Below are positions 48,229-61,726 of a stretch of DNA of 64,000 bases, in pieces. The DNA is from Helopsaltes ochotensis (lineage: Eukaryota; Chordata; Aves; Passeriformes; Locustellidae): the NCBI GenBank assembly GCA_013400155.1, contig VXBM01000664.1, positions 62,001 through 126,000 on the forward strand. Reading direction: 5' to 3'. The first letter of the stretch is position 1, and the number at the start of each line of letters is the position of its first letter. The notes beneath the pieces were generated by a model that saw only the letters and a list, made by a program, of their open reading frames with translations, had not been told where the DNA came from and did not search any database. The position numbers and the translations under genes were made by a program.

Positions 48229-51200
48229 TCTTCTAAAAGGAAAAAATATAATTTTGATCTATTCAGTAATTCATATTTTCCTCCTTCTGAAGAATAAAAT
48301 CATTAGATTTTGAGTTATCCCAGGAAAAAAAAAAAGATTAAATGTTTTCAGTTAAATTTAGAGCTTTAGTCAGACTAAAGAATTAAATCTTTTCTCAGTG
48401 CTTAATTTTTCTAGTTTTCATTGGAGATGATACTGTCATTATGAAGTTGAACTTAAATATCTGATATTATTTATTATTTCTATACCATTTTGAAAAATAT
48501 GGCAAGAAGTGAGGTCTTCACATGTGACTGTACAGTGTATATCTCCCCCAGTTTTCTTTGTTCTGCTGTATTTTTTAAGGAGGAGCAGCTGCCCAACATT
48601 TAGTAGTTCAGTCGGTTGTAGTTCAGAACTACAAAATGTAAGATTTTTGTTCTGTAGGGAAGAAATGAAACAGTGTGGTAAAAATATGAAGCTTGGAAAG
48701 TGTTTTAAGTTATTGAAATTTGGATGTCAACAAGAAAAATTTTTTCGTTCTTGGGTTGCTACAATTTTTTATCTGTCTTGAATAAGGTGCACATTTGGAT
48801 TTGGAGAAAAATGTTTCTCTCTGGACTAAATGTCTCTTTTTTTTTTTGGTAGAATTCAAGCAGTCTGAATTTAGAAAGCTAGGAGTTTTGGTTTGCCTAT
48901 TTGTAATTTGCTCTGTTTGTGATAAGGTGCCATAACAATCATAGATTATCTTTCATGTTAGCAGAAAAACAATGCAATACCTATCAGCGTCTTGCAAATC
49001 TTTTTTGTATTTTTTTTTATGGTGCTCTCCAGAAAATCACAAGTATCATTTTTGCATTTTATATTTAAACCTGATGTGAAGAGAAATTTAATTTGGGTAT
49101 TCCAAATCTCGAGATTGTTAGAAGAATAAGGATATAGCTTGAGTTCTTAACCACGTACTTGACTCAATGTGCTTACTTCCAAATCAATCCATAAAAGATG
49201 CTCACTGAAGTCTTAAAAAATCTTCACAAATGGTAAGATTATACAGTAAGCTTCCACCCTAATTTTACCCTAGTTTCTTTTACTAGTCTTTCTCTTTTGT
49301 TTTGGGTCATGTGACTGAATTTCCTGGGCTAAAAGCCGGTAGGGTGTTTATGTGCATGGAGTCCCTCTGTCTGCTGATTGTGGTTCCATTAAACTAACTG
49401 ACTTCCAGATTGTGTCTGTTTGTATTTAGGTATACTGTCAGCTAGAGATGAAACAGGCTGCATTTCTTTGTCATTGTCTAATACAAAAAATGAGAAAACA
49501 ACGAATAGCCTACAGCCCCTGCCACCCCCGTACCTTCTGTTTATAGTCAGAATACCTGGTTTTGTTTATTTAATGTTTCTAATAATGGATATTGTCAGAT
49601 ATAAGTACTATTTTTGAAACTTCATTTGTCTTTTATTAAACTCAAGAGTACCAGGAAATGTAATATCCTGACCATGAATTTGAAAGCATTTCCCTTTCTT
49701 GGAATAATTATGGCATCTGTGTTAGAGATGTATGGATTTCCTCACTTAAAGAGAAACAAGGCTGTAAATGAGTAGTGCAGTGTTGTTGGGTGCTCCAAAA
49801 ATATCTCAACATACCTGTCCAAGCTGACATTTGAAATAAATAAGTCCAAGCTGACATTTGGTTATGTCACAATACAAAAAAAAATGTATTTTTCGGTGTC
49901 AAAGAAATTTTTGGCTTTTTTCTTTTCCCCCTGCTGCTGACATTTTAGAATTGCGTCAAAGTCTCAATCTATATCAACAGCTAATAAATAGGCAGTGTAG
50001 ATTTTTTGTTGTATGGTTATCTTAGACCATTGATACAACAAAAATGGATCTTGTAGGTAACATTTTTAGTTTGAAAACTTTGGTAGTGTTAATAAAAATG
50101 GATATAGATTTTTCATAAGAAACTAGTTTTTAAGGAATATGTGGGGTTTATAATTCTTACTGCATGCATTCTGTTCTCATATGTGTCTGTGAGTTTTTTC
50201 TTCTAGATTTGAAGTTAAAATATTTACTGAAGATGAAAATTCAGAGATATTGCTGTCATTACAATAGTGTTTTGGAAACAAGTTTGTAGAGGTACATTAA
50301 TTATGCATATATTTCTAAAGTTCTAAAGTATGAATCTAACTTTTTTTTGTGGTTTGGACTTTACATTTACAGAAGAAACACTTTACTGCCCGTGAGTATA
50401 AAGCTGTTTCAAGAATTTAAATTTGTGTTTATCTGCATTTAAAGGGGAAGTTATCTTTAGCCTTGATATGCAGCAATTTTCTGGAAACCCAGAAAGTTGT
50501 AGTTTATGAACAAGAATTGCACTGTGTACTACTTGCATGTGACTTTAGGGCAGGGGAGGACAATCTATTTTTAAATTAGAAGTGGAGTTTTATAAATCTA
50601 AGTTTCATGTCGTAAATATATCTTATTTGTAGCAAATTTATAATAAAAAACTTTTTGAATGCTAGGGTTGTTTTAAAAAGAGTTTTCATGAACAGCAAAA
50701 ATTAGGGAACAGTGAAAATAAGGGCAGAAAAGAAGGAAAGGCACTTAAAGGAGATACACTTCAGAATAATGTATTTATTTATGTTAATTACGTGTCTGTT
50801 TTATGTTTTAGAAATATTTTACAATTATTATGTATTTATTTTATATTTTTCAATTTGAAATCCAGGACAATCTGGTATAGATTGCTGTTTCTAAACCTAG
50901 TAATACTGAGTGAAGCAGTATTGTTAACTGAACAGCAGTTCAGTTAATTGAAGTCTTACTATATAATTTTGTAAAGAAAGGCTTTTAGATTATATGTATG
51001 CTAGCTTTCATTGAATCTCTTTTTGTTGTAGTAAAAAATAAAAGGGGAAAAATGATGTGTTTTTTAAAATTTCAACATTAGTTGGGTTTTTTATGTGGTG
51101 CATGAATGATTTGAACTTGAAGTTAAATTTTATTCTTTACACTAAGGTAATTATATTTTAAAGTGGTAGCCAGAAGAAAAATAGTTTTCATGTTGTAGGA

Positions 51201-51734
51201 AAGTTTTTATGGTTACTGGCTGCATGGAACATACTGAAGGATATAGGAGAGCAGGAAATACGCTCTTGAACTACAGTAGTCATGGGATTTCACATTGAGG
51301 TACAACTGAAGTGAGATATATAGACTGTGAGTAATATGCAAGAACTTATTATGGAGCATATAGGAGATTTAACCCGTGTTGTAGTGCTGAATGAAAAACT
51401 TTCAAAGTGAGCACCTGTCAGGAAATGGAACTACTATGTGTTACAAATCAAAATAAAAAATGAAGGGCAAAAATCCCTAAATTAGCTGGAGAACACACCC
51501 ACACACCTGTTAGTGTGTGCAACTTCAGGAAACAAAGTAAAACAAAACAACTTACTGAAAAGAACAGAAAATGTACAGTAAGAAAAATTAAACCCACCTA
51601 GTAGTCAGTGAAACATACTTAAGGGAATAGAGGAAACACACCATTAAAAAGATGTAAAAATGTGGCAAAAGGTTAACAAGGTTAAACAAATCAGTAAGAT
51701 AAATCATTGAAGGCAAGAATGCATCTGTTACAAG

Positions 51735-51929
51735 ATGAAGTTTCAGTCAGATGAAGGAATCAGCATCATAAAAACAAATGCAACATTAGGTATTTTGCAT
51801 GCTTTGTTTTTCTGGTTTAATGTTTCTGTGCATGATGCAGGGAATTACAGGAGTGTAAGCCATGTGAATGCATTGGACAAAGTAGCTGAAAAAACAGGAG
51901 AGGAGAGAGCAGAATGTGTGCACACTTGA
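51735..51929 (+). pseudogene. Possible LINE reverse-transcriptase relic
   Basis: A 64-codon frame contains D-A-G-N-Y-R-S-V-S (Asn codon at 51843) followed by K-V-A-E-K. Known: CR1/L2-like LINE proteins carry an N-Y-R-P-[VI]-S-L block followed by K-[VI]-x-E at the start of the reverse-transcriptase domain. Here Pro is replaced by Ser and no further RT motif survives. The surrounding sequence (51480-52100) is A-rich on this strand, as LINE sense strands often are. The likeness is short and could be chance. Confidence 0.35.
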
Positions 51930-53130
51930 GTCCACAGTCCAAAGATCCATTTGGAAAAAGTGTTGAAAGATGGAATTATTTTGAAAGGATTAACAAACAT
52001 AGAAAAAAAAAAAGTCTAGATTGATGAAGTCCATTTGGAATACCAGAATTTGTTTTTTACAACTGTTAAAAGGTGCTCAGGAGAGTAAGCATTAGTAGGA
52101 TAAGAGACAATATTTCTGAATGACCAAAAACTAGCTTCAAGCATAGTAAGCTAGTGGTAGAGGACTGTAAGTTTAAAATGTGAAAAAAACCAGAAAAACG
52201 TCTATGTAACTTTCAAGACATATTGTTCTAGAAAGCAATAATGATTTCATTGTTTTTCTTATTATCACTCACGTTAAGTATAGTATAGAGGCCTTAATAG
52301 TCAGAATTTATTTAATTGAAGACACCGGAAAATTGTATTTTTGCTTTCTAGGCAGTTAAAGTTGTTGTTTCATTGTCACATTTATCTAAAGAGGAAGAGC
52401 ATCGCATTAGTGCCTTGTAAACAAGAAAGTAATTTTTATGCTTTTGTATTGTAATAGTGATTATAGCTAATCCTGTGTGGAATAATTTTGTTATTAGTGA
52501 TACTACTCTTTAATATGCTATTGTATATTTAAGGTTATTTTTATTTGATGCTTTTTAATTTTTCCTTCCTTTTATGTTTGGAGATCATTTCAAGTCATAC
52601 TGAAAAAACAATTTAGTCAACTTTACTCAATTTTAGTTAATGAAATTATTTAGTGTATTTTTATATAGTAGTTGAACAATGAAGTAAGTTTGACTGGACA
52701 TATTACTTAGAAGCTGCGACTAAAAATATTTCTCACTGTTTAATGCCTTCAACTTCTATGTGTCAGATTTTTAGCCCTAATTTTTTTTAATCCCTTTTTA
52801 TTTTAGCTACTTTAAACAAAATATAGCAATTTGTACATATGATAATATGCATGAAGATATTTTATTTCAGTTATAGCCAGGAGTGGAATAGTAGATTTTT
52901 GTTATAATGGAATAGTTAAAAGCACAGGTGTTTTATTTGCCTAGATATATACTGACTTCAAATATACACTGAAATTATTAAGAACATTTGGGCTTGGTGT
53001 GTTTTCATAATCAGTCAGCTTCTCACGTTATTAGTATTTCTACTAATATCCTTAATTTTTTTTTTTTCACTTTAGGAAAATATTTGACAACAAGCGCAGT
53101 AACAGCAGTTTAGGCACTTCTGTTGTGAGA

Positions 53131-53452
53131 AAATCATAGAATCAGGGAATGATTTGAGTTAGAAGGGATCTTTCAGTGGGGTCAAAACAAACCTCCCTGC
53201 CATGGGCAGGAACATCTTCCACTGGAGCAGGTTGGTCAGAGCCCCATCCAACCTGACTCTGAATGTTTCCAGGGATGGGGCATCTCTCATGTTCCAGTGC
53301 TTCACCAGCCTCATTGCCAAAAGACCCTCCTTACAGCTAGTCCCGTCCTACCCTGCCACAGTTTAAAACCATTACTGCTTGTGCTACTGGGCCCTGGTAA
53401 AAAGTCCATCCTCATCTTTCTCATAAACCTTCTGTAAGTATTGAAACAGTGC
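53131..53452 (-). mobile_element. CR1 LINE 3' fragment, minus orientation
   Basis: It opens AAATCATAGAATCAGGGAAT, the CR1 terminal repeat in reverse. Then come TAGAAGGGATCTTTCAGTGG, GCCCCATCCAACCTGACTCT, TTTCCAGGGATGGGGCATC, TTCCAGTGCTTCACCAGCC and GTTTAAAACCATTACTGCTT. It is about 320 bp and 5'-truncated. Confidence 0.93.
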
Positions 53453-55599
53453 AGGTGGAGAGGCAGAAAGAAACACCACACCAAAAAAAGAACTCCCAAA
53501 AAACCATACCCCCCACCCTCACCTGGAATAAACCAAGGAAAAATGATTCTTTCTTTCTTAATTTTTGTATTTTTCAGTGGGAAAAGTGTTTAAAACAGGA
53601 ATTGGTGTGAACTTTAGTGCAAAATATCAACACATATTTTTTTTAAACCATTCTGTTTACCAGAAGCAATTTACCACTTGAGAAGAATCTCTAAATAAGG
53701 TTTATCTGAATCCAGTAGCTCCTCACATACCTGTGATGCATTCTTGAGTTGCCCAGGAAAATTACATGCTAGTGAATATTTCGGAAGAAAATGCCACAGC
53801 TGATTTTAAGAACAAGAGGAAGAAATTGTGCTCTTTTTTTTTCAGAAGAAAAACTTGTTATTCCTAGTTCCTTGCTGTTGGTAATGATCAGGGGAAAGTA
53901 GTTTGGTCCTTCCCTGGAGCTGTATCATATCTTTTTGTGTAAGTTTTGCAAGTAAGAAGACAGGTCCGTGTTCTTTCACCTTGTATCTGCAGCAGTGAAA
54001 GGAGATACAATTTATTTGTTTACAACAGTATGTCTTTCAGGATTGGAAGATTCTTCTGGTTTTGAGAAAGTCATTTATTTGGGTATATATTGATATCAAG
54101 TTAGAAGAACAAAAATTACCACTGATGTTGATGAATCCCAGTAATCAGAACATTATTTTCAGTTTTCTGAGCAATCTGGGAACACAATATAGCAGGCACA
54201 GAACAGTATTTATCTTGTTTAGATAATTTCAGTGAAGTCCTGATTTTGTAATTACTTATACCCTTGAGCTTCACGTTTTTTAGCAATAGCAGTTATCTGT
54301 AAGCACTTGAAAGTTGTAAGTGTAGAGGGACTCAGTGACTTCGGGTTCCACAAAGCAACACCAGGACAAAATGCACAAAATGTAAGTGACTTTCTCTTCA
54401 AAAATGTTGAGCAAACCTGCAGTGTTGCACTTACAGCAAATGTGTTGCCACTCAGTTACTTTAGCATAACCATATTACTTAGAAATTTATGTGAATTGTT
54501 TGATTTTTGTTTTCGCCTGTGTTTTACCTTGTGTCTGCCTGTTGGCATTTTAGGACCATTCTGCATTGAATGCATGGACCCAGCAGGTTCCTTTGAATTG
54601 TGATCTCAATAGAAACAGTGGGATCCTTTGATGAACTTGCTTTGGAAAATTAATACAGATTTAAACATCTCTCGTGCCACGTGCTGGCTTGTCTGAAAAT
54701 GTGTATATTCCCTGATCAATGTGCATATATATAGAGCTATGTGTATATATATACATATATATGTATGATGTAGTTTACATTGTAGTGTATATATTATATT
54801 TTTATAAGTCAAGATATTGTTATGTGGTAGCACAAAAGAATTTCTTAACGTGAGGTTTTGTGTATAGCTTTATATAAAACTTTTCAATAGTGTAGATAGT
54901 TTCATCTAAAAATGTATTTGGAAGTGCTAAAGGAGAGAAAGATAAGATGTATTAAAAAGCAAGTGAAAAATTATTACTATCTTGAAAGGTCTTTTTAATA
55001 CTGAGTTTGTTCATGGTTTTATGGGCAACTCCGTTTTCCTGTGTAGTTTAGCTTCTGAAGTTACTGCTTTAGAGAAGCCTAATTGAAGATTGTGAAATTA
55101 TAATCAAAAATATTAATGTATAGGATACTGTGATTTGAACTGAAAGATATTTAAAGGTAAAGCAATGCTGGTAAAAATGAGGAGTGGAATTGAATAGATT
55201 TGCAGTCTTTCATGACATTGCTTTGGATCACATATGTAATCTAAACATCTTAACTCTGTGTCTGTGAATTAATTCTGTACTTTAACTAAAAACCATGGAG
55301 TTTGGCTAGTGAGTATCAAAGCTGTGTAATGTGGTTTTAGCAGTAGGAGCCTATAACTATGACTTCTATGAAGTACTCTTGTATTACAATCCAAAAGTCT
55401 GTGTCAGGGCATGGGTTTGATCCTAAACTTGCTGGACCCCAAGGGGACGAGAAGCAGTAATGTAGAAGTAGTCACTATTGGGAAGTCTACATCTAGTTGC
55501 CATCTTCAGATCTGTTATATAATAATCTTTATCTTGCTCCAAAATCCCAGCCAGTTTACTGGATTCTTTTTATAGTTTGGGTTTTTTGAAATTCATTCA
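53453..55599 (+). other. FBXL17: Intron stretch without recognised gene
   Basis: A TA-rich microsatellite is at 54724-54770. The 98-codon frame at 54307-54603 has no recognised motif and does not resemble the next FBXL17 LRR exon. Nothing else is seen. Confidence 0.65.
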
Positions 55600-56325
55600 T
55601 TTCTTGGTGCAGTGTATGCCTGTGGTGAGATGCTGGCAATGGAGTGGCACCTCTGGTGAAGTGTATTCTTTGAAAAGTATAAAGCACATTGCACAGCAGA
55701 ACGTGAGAGGGGAGTGAGAAAAAAGTGTGAGAAACAGCAGTGTGAGGTCAGTACAGGAGGAGGGCAAGGGGGTGCTCCACATGCTGGAGCAAAGATTTCC
55801 CTGAACACCATGTTGAAGACCAGTGTGGAGGTCATTTTCTCATGGCATTCTGTGGAGATTCCCAGCAGGATGCTGCAGCCATGGAGGGCACATGCCAGTA
55901 CAAGCTCCTCAAACAGTGGCCTGTGGAGGGGAGCCCACAGGTTTCTCAGCAGGAACTGTGGCATGGAGCAGTCTTTTCCTGAAGGACCTCAATTGGTGGA
56001 GTGGAGCCACATTGGGGAAGTTCATCAAGGACTGTATCCAGTAGGAGGGATGCCACACTGGGTAGAGAAGAGTGTGAGGATGGAGTATAAGCATAAGGCA
56101 GTTGTTATGGACTAACTTCAACTCCCGTTCCCCATTTGTCTGCTTCCCTCAGAGAGGAGATGGAAGAGTTCAATCTGTTTATCTTGTGGCAGTTATTGTG
56201 AAAGGTCTCCTTAACTTGACCTGTGAGCTTTTCTGTGCAATGTTCCCCCTGTCTTACTGAGGAGAGGATGTGGGAGGGTGGCTGGATACATGTCTGACAG
56301 CCAGCCAGAGTCTATGCAGCACCAT
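55600..56325 (+). mobile_element. Degraded avian ERV-like repeat, plus orientation
   Basis: This GC-richer block contains GGAGGAGGGCAAGGGGGTGC, CCATGGAGGGCACATGCCAG, GGGGAAGTTCATCAAGGACT and GGAAGAGTTCAATCTG-type words, then an end-like segment with AGGATGTGGGAGGGTGGCTG. The repeated clauses (Trp/Gly-rich when translated) match an avian interspersed repeat I remember as ERV/LTR-associated. I am not certain of the family name or class. Frames open here (55714-56115 and 55593-55964 antisense) are by-products. Confidence 0.55.
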
Positions 56326-59300
56326 TGTATTTGCCTGGAACAATGTCTGTAGCAGGTAGAAACCAGTAATTCCCATGCCTGAACCTCTTCAAATTTCAAT
56401 TCCTGTTGGAGGCTGCCTTCTTTTGGGCTCATTTTTTAATAAAGTTGATCTGCAGAGAAATTTCCTGGCAATTCTCTGAACTTTGCCTTTGTGAATTTTT
56501 GTGGAGAGCTCCTTTTAGATCCTTTGGGTCTGTGACATTCAGGAACCTGGCTGTCAATGAGAAAGCTTCTTGATCCTGTCCCATATAGAGATACAGATGC
56601 TTTCTGGGTACTCTACCTGAAGTAAAATGTCAGCATGGCCAGATTATCTACATTCCCATATGAATTAAGATGTATGGAGATATGAGACAGGAAAGAACTG
56701 CGCTTACACGCTGAATCGTCCCAAGAAGGATTTTATTTACATATTTTGACATTTTATAGAATTCCAGAGATGACAATGGATTGGAGGGTGAAGTTGCCAC
56801 CTCTCCAACACACTGGTCAGACCAACGGTCAATCAACTCTCTCTTCCTCCATGAAAGTATGAAAAAAAACCCATTGTTTATATTTGAGAGCATGAGAAAC
56901 TCCATTACAGAAACGAAAACATCAGAAAGGCTGCAAGAATCAGGGCGACATTGATGTGCTGTTTTCAGAGACTGAAAGTAATACAGACATTTTTATCATG
57001 CCTGTGAGCCAAAAGAGTAAATGCTCTGAATATTTTCTGGCTCCTTTCAAGCCCTGCTGGTTATCATTGCATTGTGCATTCCGCCTGAACTCATTGTGAG
57101 GGAAGCAAAGGTCAGGCACACTTGAATAGCTCAGCAGGACGTACTGTTTGTTATCAGGTATGTGGAGAAGATACATATTGGTTACAGATTTATATTAATT
57201 TTTTCACTTTTTTTTCATCCACTGGATGAACCATGAATCACCAGCACTGGGTCCTTTTCAGAATCTGTAGGATTTTCTGTCTGTTCATGGTGCTGGATGC
57301 TTGTGAACTAGGTTTGAAGTTATTTTCCTGTTACTTAGAATTATGTTCTCTACTAGTGCTCTGTCATGGCACTCTATAAGCAGAAAGATTACAAATACTT
57401 TTTGTTAGAATGCAGTATTTTATTTTTGCACATTATTGATCCATAAACACTTTAAGTCTATTGTGAAATCACTGTTGAAAGACTGAGGAACAAATTAAGA
57501 AACTGCACTTAGAGAAGCCATCATTATAATGACAGGCAATTTAGTTTGAGGTAACTGGAGCAGTGAAGAATGCAATCCATCATATCAGCAAGTATCTTTA
57601 CAAATTTTATTAGTCTGACAAATGTTATACAGACTATCAAGGTCATTTCATAATGAAGATGGGATATTGTTTTCATATTCTTAGAGCAACAAGAGTGGTT
57701 TGAATAAACTGCATGTCCAGTTCCCTAGGGTTCTTGCAGTGCAGTGATGCAGTGAGACAGGAAATAAAAACAGCTGCAAAATGAGACCTTTTCCTATTTG
57801 TGGCTAACTTTTTGGGAAATAGCTCTTTTAGTGACAGTTACTGTCAAGTATTAAGGTTTCCTGTATTTCCAGTCCTTGCTAAATGACTTTACCCCACTGA
57901 AGCACATTCCATGGGCCTTGGGATTAAGTGTGTTTGCACAGGACACTTGCTGTTTCTTACAAGAAAATTACCACCACAGTTCATAACAGTTGGTAGAAAA
58001 GTGCATCCCTTAGATAAGATCTCATTAAATAAAAAACTTCAGTTGAAAGTACAAGAAGTTTATTAATATAGATGGAATTTGGATTTTCCTAACATAAATT
58101 TTTCAATATATTGCAAGAATATGGAAAGTTTTTTTCCTTCAAAAGGCAGTTTTTTCTTATTGTACTCCCTTGGAAACCATTACCCAATAAGCTTTTAATG
58201 TTGTATGTATTTTGGGGAGATACCAAATTTGGTATTTCGCCACCGATCCATTTTTATTTTTGAAAAAAATAGCATATATGCTATATGCATGTAGTCACTC
58301 TGGCTGCTGGTAAGAGTCCCAGCCTGGTGGATGCAATTGGTTTTGTAGGGTTTGTGTGATTTGGTTTTGGTTTGTTTGTTGAGTTAACTTCTGCTTCTAT
58401 GTTTGAGACTGATCTACTTTTCTCACTGGATTTGTAATTGTAATTTAGAGGAATATTTGTCAGTTTAAGTTATTAAGAAGAGTGAAGTAAATTCATTTTA
58501 AAAGGTAAAACCACTAAGCAAATTTGCTAAAGCCATGACTACAATTATGTTTTTCTTATTAAACCTTGATGTTCCTAAAGTCTTAGGACTTTAGAGAGAG
58601 GACTTTTGAGACTTAGCTAATTATTCTAACTAGTGTAAGGAACATATGGAAGCATATGGAGGGGAGACCCATTGTGTCAGGAAGTCTCACAACTTGCTTC
58701 CATAGGTAATCTCGTAATTTAGAGCTGCTTGTATGTGTTTCGATCCAATACATAGATTACTTATACTTCTAATACTAGGAAGTTGGATTGCTGTGAAATT
58801 TGAAACTTTGTTTCAATTTCAAATCTTTTTTTTTCCATGCAAGAGTCGGAGTTGCTATTATGCTTAAGTAATAGTTTTTCCTTATGTTGTCACCTCCTAG
58901 TGTATCTCAGGTGAGAGATCAGATCTTTAATAAACACTGTGCTCTCATTTGCTTCAATTCCATGATTTTGGTGCCTCTTTTCTATGTTTGTCTGTTGCAA
59001 AGATGAGTGAACAGAATTGCTAAGAGCTTTTACATAGTTTTACTGAATGCATTGTGAAATTGTGTTCCTTCTTTCTTCTAGAAGACTTTACCTGATACAT
59101 TATAGGGCAGTTATTATCTTCTGTGTTGATTATACTCCCAACTTCACCAGTAAAGTGCCTTGTGTTGTGCTTTTTGGGGATTGCATATCCTTCTTGATAA
59201 AACTCTGTAATACCTGTTTCAAGACTGTTACAGAAAATCTGTTTGTAACTGTTCAGTCAACCCAGCTGAACTATCCTCTTTTCAGTCTAGTTCTTTACTA

Positions 59301-60592
59301 TCTCCATCATAACCGTTTTTACTTTTTTCTCCTTAAATTCCTGTATTGATTTCAACCTTCCTCAGTTTAATAATTTTTGTTGATATTCCATGAAAAGCAT
59401 TACTCACATAAATAATTGTATCTTCTTAATGATGCTGTATTTTCTTCATCTGTGAAAATCCCTCCAAAAAGTTGTAAAAGTTACAGACCATGTAGACTAT
59501 GGCTTACTTCAGATAAACGTGTGGTTCAGGTTTTTCATTTGCTTCTGGATCCTTTTTTGTTCCTTAAAATGTATTCTGTTTATTGTTGGAATAATTTATA
59601 CTAAGGAGGTCAGGAGTTGAGGGATTGAGTTAATGAGAGGCAAACACTGGCTCTTCAAGTCTCATTTCAAGGTAATGAGACAAAGACAGCTAAGGGTCTA
59701 AGTATCCAAGGATAAAGGATCAAGGTAGGAGGTGAATATTATCATTGTCCAGTTGGTCATTCTATTTGTTTTTGAAGAGAGAGGCTGCCAAGGACAGCCT
59801 AATGAAGCCTGAGGCCTTATCTATATTCTGCTCATTTTATAGAGGTTATGAGGATTGGAGAGTGAGTTTGGGATGAAGAAAGACAAGAAATAAAAATACA
59901 TTTCTAACACCTTTCCAGATACTACATTAGGAATAGGAATAACAATTTTTCTTCTGTTTATACTTGTGTGTAGGGAGAACTTAATTCTTGCAATCTCTGT
60001 CTATCTTTCCCCTGTCCCCCAAGAAAAAGAAAATAAAGATTGCTGATGCAGTACAACCGGAAGTCATTAAACAGTGTACTTGGGCACTACTGACAATAAT
60101 TTGAGAGCCGACCTAATTGATTGCTTTCCCAGAAGCTAGAAATGTTGAAGATGCATTGATTATGTATATTGTATAGTTTGCTGTTTTTACAAAATTGCAG
60201 CGGATTTGTGAAGGAATTCATCAAAAGGTTTAGAAGGCAGGCAATAGTGTGTTTTTCAGTAAAGTAAATTCAGTAAACTCATCTTCCCTTATTGATTTAT
60301 ATAGCTTGTTTTACAGCTCTGGCACAAAAAAAATTCTTTCCCACTTGTAATTGTCATATTTTACCATCTTAGAAGGGCGGTGTGAAGGGTGTTACATTGG
60401 GAAAAATTAGAATGATCAGCAAAAATTTTTTTTTTTAAAAATCTTACTCAAAACTATTACTTAATATGTCTGGGGGTTTGTTTAAAGATGTGGTGGTTTT
60501 AGAGTGGTCCTGGGGTTTGTTTTACTTGAGTTTTCTGGCTTTTTAAAACCTTTGAATTTCTTAAACCAAAATGAGGGTTTGTGATAGTACTG
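56326..60592 (+). other. FBXL17: Intron stretch without recognised gene
   Basis: This is 4.3 kb of FBXL17 intron. The 100-codon frame at 59047-59349 is AT-rich, hydrophobic and without recognised motif. No repeat family is recognised. The possible TSD copy TACTG of the next LTR is at 60588-60592. Confidence 0.65.
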
Positions 60593-61004
60593 TGTACTAA
60601 TTTTGTCTGGGTTAGAGTGAAATTCATGGTACCTGGCATGGGGCTGTGTTTGATTTTGTGCTGCAAACAGTGTTGATAACACAGGGATATTTTTGTTATT
60701 GCTGGTCAGGCCTTGCACTGATCCAAGCCCTTTTCTGCTTCTCATCCCACCAGTGAGAAGGCTGGGGGTGCACAAGGAGTTGGGAGGGGACACAGCCAGG
60801 AGAGGTGATCCCAACTGACCAAAGGGAAATTCCAGGCCATATCACACCATGTCCAGCAAGAAAACTCAGATGGGTAAAGGTGGTCGGCCAGACCACCAGT
60901 ATTTGGGGACTTGCTGATTTAGTTGTGAGCAACTGGTTAGGGTTTCTTTGCAAAATTTGTTTTTCTTAGTTTTGATTTTACTTTTTTCTTTTTTTTTTTC
61001 TTTT

Positions 61005-61073
<69 letters not shown>

Positions 61074-61184
61074 TCTAAACTTCCTTTACTTAGCTCACAA
61101 GTTTCTCACTTTAACCATTCTGATTCTGTCTCCCATTCCACAGCATGAAGGATTCAGTGAGTGGCTTTATGATGTTTAGCGGCC
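60593..61184 (+). mobile_element. ERV LTR, plus orientation, with poly-T expansion
   Basis: It starts TGTACTAATTTTGTCTGGGT. Family words follow: CATGGGGCTGTGTTTGATTT, AACAGTGTTGATAACACAGG, GAAGGCTGGGGGTGCACAAG, AGTTGGGAGGGGACACAGCC and CCCAACTGACCAAAGGGAAA. After the T run the family 3' part resumes (ACAAGTTTCTCACTTTAACC, TGTCTCCCATTCCACAGC). Possible TSDs are TACTG at 60588-60592 and 61185-61189. The usual GGGGTTAAACCA end is missing, so either the 3' end is deleted and the match is chance, or the boundary has shifted. Confidence 0.75.
60979..61070 (+). repeat. Poly-T tract (64 uninterrupted T)
   Basis: T-rich sequence interrupted by C runs from 60979, then 64 uninterrupted T at 61007-61070. 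It lies inside the LTR where that family has only a T-rich segment, so it is an expansion and not a retroposon tail. The length may be inaccurate in assembly and variable between individuals. Confidence 0.9.
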
Positions 61185-61189
61185 TACTG

Positions 61190-61721
61190 TGATTTTACAC
61201 CAAGTCACAGTGATGTATTTAAGCAAAATTGAAGATGTTTCATAATTTTTTTACTCTTCACTCACTTTCTTGCTGCTTACTTTTTGGGTTGGGTTGGTAT
61301 TTTTTCCTTTCCATAGTGACCTAAAGATTTGCAGCAGTTGTGATCTTTGCTTTCTGAATGTGTGGAGCTCTGGGAATAGCAAGTGTTAATTTTTCTTTTC
61401 TTAAATCTAAGTTGCTGAATTTCAGCACCGTCTAGTGCTGATCCTGCCGTTATGACACAGGATGCAGGGCTTCACACAAGCTTGGCAGCTGCTGAGTTCT
61501 GCACTGGGGTTAATCAGGATTGTAGCCTGCTTCCAATCCTAACTAACACTGCAGTCCAACTTGGATTTCTCATTAGCAAGGTGCTGTTCTGAAATGCATG
61601 TATGCATTGATAGATTGATGTAATCTGAACAGGTATGCCTTTGGACAACGTGTAAGGATAAAAATATTGCATCTAACTCATGTTCGCATTCATATCATCA
61701 TCACTTAGTTTCTTCTAATAC
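61190..61721 (+). other. FBXL17: Intron stretch without recognised gene
   Basis: This is FBXL17 intron. Nothing is recognised. The TSD CATTG of the next LTR is at 61722-61726. Confidence 0.75.
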
Positions 61722-61726
61722 CATTG

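Larger units (their letters stand above)
47573..53130 (+). other. FBXL17: Intron stretch without recognised gene
   Basis: This is FBXL17 intron. It holds the right arm of the 91-bp inverted repeat, a 17-bp direct repeat GTCCAAGCTGACATTTG at 49817 and 49844, and a possible LINE relic at 51735-51929. The rest is AT-rich and featureless. Confidence 0.65.

Noticed and set aside
54307..54603. 98-codon frame considered as the next FBXL17 exon
   Set aside because: It shows no LRR pattern (no L-x-x-L-x-L with Cys) and no suitable acceptor and donor pair bounding it.
55593..56121. Frames of 123 and 133 codons on opposite strands
   Set aside because: They overlap the degraded ERV-like repeat with tandemly similar clauses. 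No known domain is present.
61007..61070. Poly-T as the tail of a minus-strand retroposed gene or SINE
   Set aside because: LTR family sequence continues in register on both sides. No processed-gene sequence follows.
60948..61148. Frame containing a long polyphenylalanine run
   Set aside because: It is the translation of the poly-T tract inside an LTR.
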